A stretch of 64,000 nt of DNA from Tetraselmis striata. Lineage: Eukaryota > Chlorophyta > Chlorodendrophyceae > Chlorodendrales > Chlorodendraceae. The stretch spans positions 147,501 through 211,500 of the forward strand of contig VCJN01001326.1 in assembly GCA_006384855.1 (NCBI GenBank), written 5' to 3'. Shown piece after piece: positions 1-9,255 of the stretch (within the stretch, counting starts at the first letter, position 1; the number at the start of each line of letters is the position of its first letter). The position numbers and the translations under genes are program-made. A model generated the notes under the pieces. It saw only the letters and a list, made by a program, of their open reading frames with translations. It was not told where the DNA came from and did not search any database.

Positions 1-200
1 TGGGCGAATCCGGGCCGTCGTACACCGGGCTGGTGGGTGAATCCGGGCCGTCGTACACCGGGCTGGTGGGCGAATATATCGGGCTGCCGATAAAACCCGG
101 GGCATATCTTGGGCTGTCGGGCGGGCTGCCGACGACGTAATTCGGGTCGTACACCGGGCTGTCGGGCGAATACACCGGGCTATTACTGATAGGCGAATAA
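1..200. repeat. GC-rich short tandem repeat at left edge
   Basis: A 33-bp unit starting TGGGCGAATCCGGGCC is present twice in a row and then continues as degenerate copies built from GTCGTACACCGGGCTG and GGGCGAATACACCGGG until about 200. It runs off the left edge, so its full size is unknown. No coding content is evident. Confidence 0.75.
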
Positions 201-204
201 TCCG

Positions 205-1035
205 GGTTGGAGGGCGCATACGCCGGATGGTACACGCCGCGGTCGTCCCTGACGGTCCATGTCGGGTCCATCTCCATGTCGTGTGGGTCCATGAGCACCA
301 GGTTGACCATATGTTGCTGCCGTGAGGTGGTGACCCTGAATAACCGGCCGTGGCCGTCGTATATCGGGGAATGTGGCGATGGGTATTCATGGTGGTAACG
401 TCCCGCGGCCCATCGATAGGGGTGGTAAGAGTATGTTGGCAGGCCCATCCTGATGCAGTGAGTGATGTCGGCCGAGTGCAAGGGTGTCTAAGGTCGAAAG
501 CGACGGCCGCGGAAACGAGTCTCAACTATTGCTCGCGGCACTGCAGAAGTTAAAACACTAGCTAGCGCCGAACGGCAGTATCGAGACTACACAGGTGAGG
601 TGTCAGAATACAGGCGCCCTTAGAGGCAACTGCATTCAACCTGTTGGTGATGAGTGTATTCTGGTGGCTAGGTAGTGGCGGCGCCTACTTCATCGCCACC
701 GGCTGACAAATGACATGCAGTCCCGCACTGATGCCGTGCTGAGCCTCCGCTGCTGGCACGCGCTGCTCTCCCGATGACAGCACGCAGCACGCGGCATTCT
801 GTGAAGTAGCGAAGCAGCAAGCGAGCGGCACTCTGCACCAAATAAATCGCACTTCACGCGACGGTAATAAATGATTTAGCGACAAATCGCTATAAATCTC
901 GGTATATTTAAAATTTCAAAAGTTCTAAATCGGACAAAGGCACATGACAGTATGGTCGCGTAAGGCGGGTGCTATACCCAGGACGTTGTTGAAATTGTAT
1001 CATCCGTGTAGATTCGGCGGATATTGTAGCGACCA
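205..1035. other. No recognisable gene
   Basis: Only short overlapping reading frames with no family signature are present on either strand. Nothing can be assigned. Confidence 0.5.
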
Positions 1036-1038
1036 TGG

Positions 1039-1305
1039 TCGGACTGCAGTATCTACTGCACTGCAGACTGCAGAAACTGCAGCCTGCAGCTAAGCTACTG
1101 CACTACAGCCTGCAGTACTTCCCGAAAAAGGGGTTGCAGTGCAGTTACCCAAAGTTCCCGAAATATATGCCCTTCACTATCCCGCCCTTCCCTATAATCA
1201 ACAATTTCAGGGCTACTATAACCTGCACTGCAACCTACAGTAATGCAGCCTGTTGATTGCAGCCTGAACTGCAGCCTGCCTGCAGCATGCAATACTGCAG
1301 TACTG
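1039..1305. repeat. CTGCAG-rich palindromic cluster
   Basis: About 265 bp contain many copies of CTGCAG and the related phrases ACTGCAG, CCTGCAG and TGCAGT, dense at both ends and sparse in the middle. Because CTGCAG is its own reverse complement, the two ends can pair with each other. It may be a foldback or MITE-like remnant, but no clear terminal repeats or target duplication were found. Confidence 0.5.
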
Positions 1306-2095
1306 CACTTACAGAAACCTAGAAACTAGAAATAACCCAACCATGATAGCGACAGAATTCGGCGGGAATAAGAGGTGTCTGGTAACAAAACACTTACGCG
1401 TACGACTCGTCTGGCCCAAGCTATGAATAACTCCGACTGTAACGCCGCTATGCATGTTGCGTCGCACATGATATGTATGAGGCACGCACGTGCATTGTAA
1501 CACTTGCAGTAATAAGATAAAAGTGGCGTAAAAACCACCACTGATCACACCGTGGCACCATTACACGCCGTGGGAGGTTAAACACCGCCATATCAAATAT
1601 ATTCATATACTTAAAAGCAACATGCGACGGGAGCTATCGGGAATAACGCTCGGAGCGTTGAACATGAACATGCGCGGGAACGAGAGGAGCATACAATGGG
1701 TCGAAAGAAGCATAGGAGCGCAAAGCTACACATGTAGCGGCGGGGGCGCAATCAAGGCTGACCAAACATAAGTGCGACGTCACACCGGGATACATGCCCA
1801 ACCCGCTACCACGGCACGCTACGCCACACCCCCGTTTTGTATTTTTCTGAAAGATACCAGCTATAACCTACCATTGCCTGAAAGGAGAACAACATGCCGG
1901 AGGGGGCGGGGGAGCTCGTACCTGTTGGAGACGTGGGCCCGCCCAAGCCAAAGAGAGGGGCGGCACCATGTATTATGCCGACTTGACCATATATAAGCCC
2001 CGACGAGGATGGGGACATAACCAGTTAAGGGAGGGAGTACCACGCCGTAGGCATCCACCAAGGGCAGATGTTATACTCCATTTCCCTTTAGCCAT
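1306..2095. other. No recognisable gene
   Basis: The sequence has mixed base composition and short frames on both strands without family resemblance. It is probably intergenic or the far flank of the retrotransposon that follows. Confidence 0.45.
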
Positions 2096-2326
2096 AATGT
2101 TCTGCTATACTAGCAGGTATTACCCCCCGCAAAGGTAGTACGACTACGCATCCGCGGAGTCGCTGTACATATTAGTATTGCGGGCGTAAATATTAGTAGT
2201 ATAAGGCCGAAGACTGTTCTGGAATCCTCTAGAGTTCTCTGACTCAAGCCTTACGTGGCTAACACAGCACCGGTATCCCATGACACCCGGCTAACATAGC
2301 ACAGGTATGACTATGACCTCGGCGGG

Positions 2327-2334
2327 TATAAATA
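2327..2334 (+). promoter_or_regulatory. Probable LTR TATA box
   Basis: TATAAATA sits about 150 bp before the inferred primer-binding site, where an LTR promoter is expected. Its use is inferred from position only. Confidence 0.45.
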
Positions 2335-2483
2335 CCGCCTCGGACAAGTCTACTAGGTAGAATTCAGAGACAGAACTATAACCCAGGAACCCCTGTAACC
2401 AGAAGAGATTGGCCATACTTTCTAAATCCTTCCGCTGCATCCTAAAGGGCCTAAAGAACAGGCTTAAGCTAGAGCCTAACACT

Positions 2484-2495
2484 TGGTTTCGGAGC
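2484..2495 (+). other. Probable primer-binding site (tRNA-Met-like)
   Basis: TGGTTTCGGAGC differs at two positions from TGGTATCAGAGC, the usual initiator-tRNA-Met primer site of plant-type retrotransposons. It lies 2 nt after a CA that would end the 5' LTR and 25 nt before the gag start. Confidence 0.5.
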
Positions 2496-2520
2496 TTAGA
2501 CAGCGGTAAGCGACGTAAAG

Positions 2521-3507
2521 ATGGCTACACCAGGAGAGACGCCACCTGAGGACAGCGGAAGCTTTCCGGTAGCGGCCACTGCCGGCGAAGCACAGCCGAT
2601 TCCGCTTGAAGGAGGTCAAGAGGGCACGCAACCGACCCTCGCAAACATGATGAGCATGCTTCAACGACTAGCCGACCGAGTCGAGACTATGTCGACGGAG
2701 CAAGCGAAGATGCAAGATGTAGCACAAGCGACAACGGCGGCAACGGCGGAGATTCGCCGCTTGGACGAGTACGTGCGACAAGGCTTTAGTCATTTCGACG
2801 ACCGAGTGAACCGGAGCCGAGTTGTAGAGCAGCAGATGCGAGACCAGCTTCGTTCTGCCCGGACCAGCGACATGCCTTGGCTCATGCCGAGCGATGTGAA
2901 ACCAGCGAAGATCGAGAAGCTATCGACTACGAATATCGACGAGCTACGGAACTGGTTTCGTCATGCACGGGGTTACCTGAAATATCACAACGTAAACCCG
3001 GAGGAACCTCGTAGCGTGTACTGGGCATCTGGCTATTTTCACGGACCTGTATCCAAGTGGTGGTACGCGCAAGTGGCGAGTACGCACGACGAAATTGGCG
3101 GCGGTTTTACCGGTATTACACACATGGAGGCGGCACTAATCACCGAATTCTGTGGACGTACACCGGCGAAGCAAGCTCGTATCAATCTGGATCGCGCGAC
3201 ACAGCGGACTACAGTACAGAAGTACGCGAATTATTTCCGCGAGCAACTACTGGAGTCACCCCATCGTCACGAGGAAGATAATGTACATGACTTCCAGCGC
3301 GGATTGAAACCCCATATTCGAAAGGAAGTTGCCCTGAAAAACCCTAAGACCCTGGCAGAAGTTGTACATGCAGCTCTGGCTGTTCAAGCTGCAGAGCGGG
3401 AGACAGATGTGCACCGCGAGATCCGTCGCGAGCGCCTGAACATCATGGACGACGATGGCGACGACGACGAGCAGTACTACAGCAGTGCTGAGGGTGAGGC
3501 TACATAA
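2521..3507 (+). CDS. Retrotransposon Gag (capsid part)
   Basis: This encodes 328 residues of a Ty3/gypsy Gag, the structural protein that packages retrotransposon RNA in the cytoplasm. A coiled-coil-like stretch at about residues 40-95 precedes a capsid core (about 120-285) with the typical W-F, W-W and RFLxxF-like spacing, including KWWYAQV and a YANYFREQL segment. The C terminus is acidic. The frame ends with TAA at 3505-3507, but the same frame continues after the stop into a CCHC zinc knuckle, so the stop splits capsid from nucleocapsid. It could be a point mutation or a read-through site (the context is TAA CAA); mutation is more likely given the other lesions. The ATG at 2521 follows closely on the primer-binding site. 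Confidence 0.88.
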   Translation: MATPGETPPEDSGSFPVAATAGEAQPIPLEGGQEGTQPTLANMMSMLQRLADRVETMSTEQAKMQDVAQATTAATAEIRRLDEYVRQGFSHFDDRVNRSRVVEQQMRDQLRSARTSDMPWLMPSDVKPAKIEKLSTTNIDELRNWFRHARGYLKYHNVNPEEPRSVYWASGYFHGPVSKWWYAQVASTHDEIGGGFTGITHMEAALITEFCGRTPAKQARINLDRATQRTTVQKYANYFREQLLESPHRHEEDNVHDFQRGLKPHIRKEVALKNPKTLAEVVHAALAVQAAERETDVHREIRRERLNIMDDDGDDDEQYYSSAEGEAT

Positions 3508-3681
3508 CAAGAAGACGACCTGTTGATGGCGCGGCGATTGACCGAGGAGGAGTTTGAGAGATATAAGAAGGAAGGTCGCTGCTTTATCTGCAGGGCGAAA
3601 GGTCATGTTGCGTCCGCGTGCCCGAGCAAGAAGAAGAAGATTTCCGAGTATCGACCCAGAAAGACCCGGCCGGGAAACTAA
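3508..3681 (+). pseudogene. Gag nucleocapsid, CCHC zinc knuckle
   Basis: This continues the gag frame after the TAA at 3505. It encodes a basic stretch and a perfect CX2CX4HX4C knuckle (CFICRAKGHVASAC, 3580-3621), then a lysine run, and stops at 3679-3681. The knuckle would bind the element's RNA. The next frame (from about 3618) overlaps it in the -1 register across a run of AAG codons, consistent with either programmed frameshifting or an indel. Confidence 0.85.
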
Positions 3682-4748
3682 GACGCGAGTCGGCCGCGCG
3701 CGGCGCGCGACAGGGTGAAGGACTGTCCCCTAAAACGGCTCGCGAGACTACAGAAGTACAGCCCTCGTATCCTCGAACGACACTGAGGCCTGATTTCCTC
3801 CACAAGGATTTCAGCGACTGGATGGTACATCGCGAATTATTTCACAAGTACACGAAGAAATACGGACCCTGCGACCTGGACGGAGCTTGCGATTATGCCG
3901 GCATGAATTCTCAAGTTTCTGGTAGTTTTTGCTGTCCGACGCGCCCATTTCAGGAACAGGATCTCGGAGACTATCGGCGTATTTGGCTAAATGCCCCGTA
4001 TGACCGAATTGAAGAATTTTTGGGCCACTACCTTCGACAGAAGTTATTGCATCCGCATCTACGAGCAATTATTGTGGTCCCAAAATGGTCGCGTAAGCCG
4101 TGGTTTCGATTACTTAGAAATTTTCGTCTGGTGGATGAGTTGCCAGCGGAGACTTCTGTGTTTACGTGTCCAACAAACGATGGCATAGAAGGTGCGAGAC
4201 AAGATGTTGGCCCCACTCGATGGGCGACACAGATCTACGCTGACGTTGGCGCCGGCGTACGGTTTCTACCGCAGCACCTGAGAACCCCACCGAAGCATGA
4301 GTGGACGCACTCGAAGGTTCTAGTAACCGATGGAAGACGAGTGCTTCTGACTGTAGAAGACAGCGGACTGATTTGGTTTCCAGAAGGCAAGCGCGGCGAC
4401 ACGGACGCGACGCCGGAGACAACAGCAGTACGACGATTACTCGAGCAAACTGGGTACCGGGTACAGGAGAGCAATCTACGGTACCTCGGCACTCAGCGGA
4501 CGGGAGACAACCGGTGTCCTGTGTACCTGTATCGCGCTCGTCGTAAGACTGTACCTGCGAAGACCCCTTTGAACCGTGCACTATGGACAACCTGGAAGAA
4601 ATTATTGGAGGCACGAAGTACGGGTTATCTGGAGACGGAGACAGTACGCTACCACCCACTACGGTACGAAAGCTTCGGCGAACAAATTGATGAATATGTC
4701 AACCGTAACGTCCGACTACCTGGCGAAGACTCCACATCGCGTTTGTAA
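3618..4748 (+). CDS. Retrotransposon polyprotein segment: Dam-like methyltransferase fold plus Nudix-like box
   Basis: A 376-codon frame lies between nucleocapsid and protease, where Ty3 elements normally carry nothing of this size. Residues about 58-185 resemble the phage-type Dam N6-adenine methyltransferase family: a CDLDGACDYAG stretch, a FQEQDLGDYRRIWLNAPY stretch in which NAPY occupies the place of the catalytic NPPY/DPPY, and IIVVPKW after it. Residues about 231-310 read like a Nudix hydrolase domain, with FPEGKRG and then a degraded Nudix box, PETTAVRRLLEQTGY, where two catalytic glutamates of the REUXEE core are R and Q. Both active sites look compromised, so a structural or binding role, or simple decay, is possible. 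The last codons and stop come from the SINE inserted at 4747; before that insertion the frame ran on into the protease. Domain calls are from motif reading only. Confidence 0.7.
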   Translation: MPEQEEEDFRVSTQKDPAGKLRRESAARGARQGEGLSPKTARETTEVQPSYPRTTLRPDFLHKDFSDWMVHRELFHKYTKKYGPCDLDGACDYAGMNSQVSGSFCCPTRPFQEQDLGDYRRIWLNAPYDRIEEFLGHYLRQKLLHPHLRAIIVVPKWSRKPWFRLLRNFRLVDELPAETSVFTCPTNDGIEGARQDVGPTRWATQIYADVGAGVRFLPQHLRTPPKHEWTHSKVLVTDGRRVLLTVEDSGLIWFPEGKRGDTDATPETTAVRRLLEQTGYRVQESNLRYLGTQRTGDNRCPVYLYRARRKTVPAKTPLNRALWTTWKKLLEARSTGYLETETVRYHPLRYESFGEQIDEYVNRNVRLPGEDSTSRL

Positions 4749-4999
4749 AAGTAAAGTAAAGTTCGCCCCGGGACATCGGCCGAAGCCGCCCCAGCACTTG
4801 ACCTCGTGCGCCAACTGCAGTCGTAGGTCTGGCATAGCCCATAGACCATTGCCTCATTCGAACCCCGAAGGGCTAATGCATCAACCGAGTAAACCCGGGA
4901 CACGCCGGGCCGATATTGCCGAAGTACATCGGCCAGGAATCGAACCCGGTACCTCTCGCACACGAGACGACCGCTCTACCGAGCGGACAAGGGATGTAC
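4747..4999 (-). mobile_element. Full-length tRNA-derived SINE
   Basis: This is a 253-bp insertion flanked by a perfect 12-bp target duplication, CATCGCGTTTGT (4735-4746 and 5000-5011). Read on the minus strand, the 5' end is tRNA-like: an A-box-like GCTCGGTAGAGCGG and a perfect B box GGTTCGATTCC, typical RNA polymerase III promoter boxes. A tRNA-unrelated body follows, ending in repeats of ACTTT. It interrupts the retrotransposon polyprotein. Related copies lie at 60371-60577 (5' truncated) and 40885-40928 (only the last 44 bp). Confidence 0.9.
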
Positions 5000-5011
5000 C
5001 ATCGCGTTTGT

Positions 5012-5445
5012 GCAACGTATCTTCACCGAGTGGTACCCGACTACTGACTATTACTGGCGAATTGCGAGGACGACACTGTAAAATACTGGTGGACTCTGGT
5101 GCAACCGAAAATTTTGCGAGTACTGAATGGGTACAATTGCATCAGTGCCCTACAGTATCCGGAGGAAAACACCGTATAAAACTGGCGAACGGCAGTATGA
5201 GTACCAGTACCAAACGGCTGAGGAGCGAAGTACTTACCGTAGGAGCTTTCGACTATAAATTGGACGCAATAGTTACAGACCTGGAGAAATTCGACATTAT
5301 TCTCGGACAACCTTGGCTGGAAACAGTTAATCCTGACATCGACTGGACTGCTAAAATTATCAAACACCGGAAGACTGGACAACACATTGCTACAGCGGAA
5401 CAGTATACAGTACCTACGACGGTTTACCGCCTGGACGCGGCTTAG
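5012..5445 (+). CDS. Retrotransposon aspartic protease (retropepsin)
   Basis: This segment matures the Gag-Pol polyprotein. The catalytic DSGATENF motif begins at 5092, and the flap and C-terminal hydrophobic motif ILGQPWLE follows about 60 residues later, the usual spacing for Ty3/gypsy proteases. It has no start of its own: removing the SINE restores one frame from the Nudix-like region into this protease. A TAG at 5443-5445 ends it, immediately followed by ATG in the same frame and the reverse transcriptase, so protease and polymerase are separated by a single stop codon. Confidence 0.9.
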
Positions 5446-6631
5446 ATGGCGAAGGAACTGAGGAAGAGTCGCGGCGAGGAACTGTTTGCTGTTGCGGTAC
5501 GCGAGGTGTTCGATGCGGTAGCTGAGCTGCGCACGGACCAGTCGACCGAGTGGACCGAGGAGCTCAAGGAGTCCCTTATGGAGTTTGCAGACATCATCGC
5601 GGAGCCTACTGACCTGCCACCGGAGCGCGAGTTCGACTTTGAGATCAACCTGGAGAGTGATGAACCCCCCAAGGAACGAACGTACCGTATGTCACCAGCA
5701 GAGTTGCAAGAGGTACGGTCACAACTGGAGGAATTGTTGGCAAAAGGGTGGATTCGTCCGTCCAAGTCAAACTACGGCGCCACAATTTTATTTGTACGTA
5801 AGAAAGACGCACGGCACTCTGCGTATGTGTGTGGACTGCCGTAAATTGAATGATCTTACGAAGAAAGACCGGACCCCGCTTCCTCGTATCGACGAATTAT
5901 TGGACTCATTGCATGGTGCGACTACTTTCAGTACTCTGGACATGTACAAAGGCTACCATCAAGTACGAATTAAACCGGAAGACATCCACAAAACAGCGTT
6001 CCGGACACACTATGGACTCTACGAGTACTGTGTGTTACCTTTCGGGTTGACAAACGCCCCAGCTGGATTCCAGACCATGATGAACCGTGTTTTGAGCCCA
6101 TATCTCGGCAAATTCTGCGTGGTATACCTGGACGACGTGCTGATCTACAGCAAGACAGCTGAAGAGCATCTCGAGCACATCATATTGGTGCTACGGGAGT
6201 TGCAACGACACCACTTGCATATCAAGCTGTCGAAGTGTTCGTTCGGCCGTACTAGCGTGGAGTTTTTGGGCCATATCGTCGAAGCAGGACAGATCAAGAT
6301 GGACCCCCGGAAGGTGGAAGCAGTTCAACAGTGGCCCGTGCCGAAGACAATAAAGGACGTACGAGGTTTTCTCGGCCTTGCTGGCTATTACCGCAAGTTC
6401 ATCCATAACTTCGCGGCTATTGCGGCGCCACTACATGACCTGACGAAGAATCAACCGGAGTTTGTGTGGACGCCTCGTGCTGATGCAGCGTTTCGTGCAT
6501 TAAAGGACGCAATGGTACGAGCACCTGTACTGAGTATACCGGACACATCTGCGGACGCCCGTTACACATTGTATACAGATGCTTCTGGATTTGCAGTGGG
6601 AGCAGTGCTGCTGCAAGATCAAGGCTCATGA
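5446..6631 (+). pseudogene. Retrotransposon reverse transcriptase and RNase H start
   Basis: The N-terminal part (5446 to about 5810) carries the YRMSPAEL and GWIRPSKS motifs of Ty3 reverse transcriptases. A frameshift at about 5795-5815 moves the reading into the next frame, which holds the CRKLN, LDMYKGYHQV, PFGLTNAP and catalytic YLDDVLIYS motifs (YLDD at 6124-6135), then the connection and the first RNase H motif YTDASGFAVG. A TGA at 6629-6631 interrupts RNase H in frame. The enzyme would copy element RNA into DNA; this copy cannot make an intact protein. Confidence 0.93.
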
Positions 6632-7541
6632 CTTCGACCTGTCGCGTACCATGCACGCAAGATGAACAAACACGAAGTTCACTACCCGGTACATGAGCAA
6701 GAGTTGTTAGCGGTTCGTGATGCACTCATCAAGTTCCGATGCTACCTTGATGGAGCGGCGGGCTTTACGGTCATCACCGACCATGACACACTACGGCACT
6801 TCTTTCGCCAACGCGATTTGTCGACACGGCAAGTACGATGGTTGCAAGTGTTTGCGCCTTACCAACGACATATGGACATCGTCTACAAGCGAGGAGCTGC
6901 CAATCATGCGGACGCCCTCTCTCGGCGACCCGACTTGAAGGATGCGCTACAGAAGCTAGATCTGCTGAACAACTGGTCAGAAGACGAGGCTGACTGCGAA
7001 ATAAATTCAGTTTTATTTGCTATGGAGTCGCGACTACATGCGGACAACAAGTTTTACGACGAAATCAAGACCGCATATGACTCCGACGAGTACCTGAAAT
7101 TGCGGAAGGCTTTACCATCCTTGCTAGTACGTCACAGTAATGGTCTACTGTACGCCTACGGCTCCCGACTTTACGTACCAAATGTGGCGGACCTGCGACA
7201 ACGAGCACTGTACGAACTACATGACGCGCCTACTGCTGGACACCCAGGAGGACGACGACTACTGGCGCGTACTGTGGAACTGTACTGGTGGCCCCGTATG
7301 AAACAGACTGTCACTAACTACGTGTGACGCTGCCCTGCCTGTCAACGTACTAAGGCGGCCCGGCATAAGCCATACGGCTTACTTCAGCCCCATGACGTAC
7401 CGTCACGACCATTTGAGGTAATATCCCTGGATTTAATCTCAGATCTTCCGGAGTGCCAGGGGTATGACTCAGTAGTGATTTTCGTATGTCTACTGTCAAA
7501 GCGAGTTATTGCCCATGCTCCTTGTGCATACATGCTGCAGT
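6632..7541 (+). pseudogene. Retrotransposon RNase H end and truncated integrase
   Basis: The same frame as the reverse transcriptase resumes after the TGA. It covers the rest of RNase H (HEQELLAV, ITDHDTL, ADALSR) and the integrase N-terminal HHCC zinc finger; the second half of the finger, CPAC, lies just after another in-frame TGA at 7325-7327. The integrase core starts with ISLDLISDLP, carrying the first catalytic Asp, but the second Asp and Glu are missing because the element ends near 7541. Confidence 0.9.
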
Positions 7542-7544
7542 GAT

Positions 7545-8340
7545 GCTATCACACCGCCTGTGGAGCGACTGAAGTCCAAGTACAAGGACGGCCGCGTACA
7601 CAAGTACCGCTACGAGGTGGAGCAACGGGAGAGCCACGCCACCTATCGGCAGCACTTCAACGCGGTGGACATCAACAACAAGCTGAGTGTGGGCCCCCAC
7701 TTTGTTGCCACTGGCTGGGGCCCCCCGTAGTGTTGTGCTCCGGTTCTGGCTGTACACCGTTGCAGTGGCCGAATCCAACGCCTACCTGTGCTACACTTCT
7801 TTCACCAACAACAAGGACATGACGCGTCATGAGTGGAAGTGCGCCATGGCGGACGCGCTGGTTGCGGAGGGGAGGGCTGAGATGATGGGCTCTGCATCTG
7901 GCCTGCACAACACCTCGCCTGTCCCCCGCAGCCGTGCAACTACCCGCAGCTCAAAGAGCTCTCATTGCAGTGCTCCTAGTCCCTTTGATACTGAGACAGG
8001 TGACGGACCCTCTGGAGTGCCCCGCGCGTTTGATGAGGGCTGGCGCACAAAAGGCACCAAGCGCACAACTACAATGTACTCCGCTCCCATCCCTGAGAAC
8101 ACCCCCAGCAAGTTCAAGGATGGCAAAGAACGCGCCAAGCGTAGGCAGTGTGTGGAATGCCGCCGCAACCTGGTCCGTAGCATTTGCTCTGACTGCGGCG
8201 CCCCTGTGTGCTCATCCCTCTGCACCCGCCGCCCATGCTTCGCCAGGCATATTGCAGCCCACCTGCAGGCGGATGGATGGGCCAAGATTGGACCCGCCAA
8301 CCCTCCCAGCATCAACACCAACCGTGTACTGGACATGTAA
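7545..8340 (+). pseudogene. piggyBac-like transposase, C-terminal fragment
   Basis: This looks like the end of a piggyBac (DDE_Tnp_1_7) transposase. A stretch with HFNAVDINNKLSVG corresponds to the family's GVDxxD-type region. After a frameshift in a C run near 7720-7730 comes FWLYTVAVAESNAYLCYTSF (the usual hydrophobic helix) and a C-terminal Cys/His zinc-ribbon-like region, RRQCVECRR, then CSDCGAPVCSSLCTRRPCF and a histidine. It stops with TAA at 8338-8340. The N-terminal half and the first catalytic Asp are absent, and the left end abuts the broken Ty3 integrase directly. Confidence 0.72.
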
Positions 8341-9255
8341 ACTCATCCCTCTGTGTAATCCTATCTTTCTGGGCATTGATGGTTATCATTATATGAGTGT
8401 CTTGCATTTTCAGAAATATTTTACGTATTCTTTTTCATTTTTCTGTCTTTTGTCGATAATTTATCGGCCGCCGTCGACCCCGACGATGGCCGCCACCCCG
8501 CCCACTGTACCAACATCCCATCTTCCATGGCCAATATTGACCAAAAGGCCCGGGAATCATGGTGGTTTGGGTGCGGCACTCCCCCTAGGTGATAGAGGAA
8601 TCAGCGCATAAAGTTTTTCGCTGAGATTATCGCCGAAATCTGGCCGATATCCCGATTTTAGGGTTTCCAGATGACGGTCCAGAAACCCTGTCAGGGTTTG
8701 TACTCAGCTAGAGAGATGAGTTAGCATCAACATACTGGAAGGACGAGGAAAAACGATTAAACCTTGAGTGTGATATGGCCGGTCGACGACATGTAGCGAG
8801 AAACGGCCATATCTTCAACACATTTTTGGCTTCCTGCCACCACCTGCCCTGCCATAGGACCCAGGAAGCAGCTGCAATGGCACAAACCCCACCGATCCAA
8901 GCCCTAGAGTTGCCCTAGGTGTGGGCGGTCGGGCGTGGTCAATGGTACTCGTGTAAGGGTTGCATTCCTATTGGCTAGCCGTGTGGGTCAGGGCCGGGGT
9001 GCAGTAACCCGGGCGGCCCTATCTTTCAACACTTTCGACATTTCCGCCGAGCCCGCCCTCCTTGCTGTGCTCGCCGCTCTATCCGCCTTGGTACTGCGCC
9101 CCCCCCCCCCCCCCCCCCCTCCGGTTCTGAGTCCGCGAGCCCGTATGCTGGGCTGGGGGACGCTTGATAAGTGGGTGATGACGGCGGACGAGGGCGGGAT
9201 CTCGGGCCGGGAGGGGGGGGGCTGAACCTTACAAATTCGTAGCACCTACTTGCTA
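8341..9255. other. No recognisable gene
   Basis: This intergenic stretch has a short palindrome (AAACCCTGTCAGGGTTT, about 8682) and a run of about 19 C at 9101. No coding signal was identified. Confidence 0.5.
8354..8358 (+). terminator. TGTAA polyadenylation signal of the piggyBac fragment
   Basis: TGTAA, the usual poly(A) signal of chlorophycean algae, lies 14 nt after the stop codon. Confidence 0.45.

Larger units (their letters stand above)
2098..7541 (+). mobile_element. Ty3/gypsy LTR retrotransposon, 3' truncated and interrupted
   Basis: The domain order is gag, CCHC zinc knuckle, an unusual Dam-like/Nudix-like module, retropepsin, reverse transcriptase, RNase H and the start of integrase, which is the Ty3/gypsy order. 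The left boundary is only a guess (a TGTT at 2098 is one possible LTR start, another is near 2213); the LTR 3' end is probably the CA at 2480-2481, just before a tRNA-Met-like primer site. There is no 3' LTR: integrase breaks off near 7541 against a piggyBac fragment. In-frame stops at 3505, 5443, 6629 and 7325, a frameshift near 5800-5815 and a SINE insertion show the copy is dead. Relative to the uninterrupted element, the frame of the module and of the protease is the same. Confidence 0.9.

Noticed and set aside
4880-4999. A tRNA gene on the minus strand
   Set aside because: The A- and B-box-like sequences belong to the SINE head; no complete cloverleaf with a matching acceptor stem is present and the unit has target duplications.
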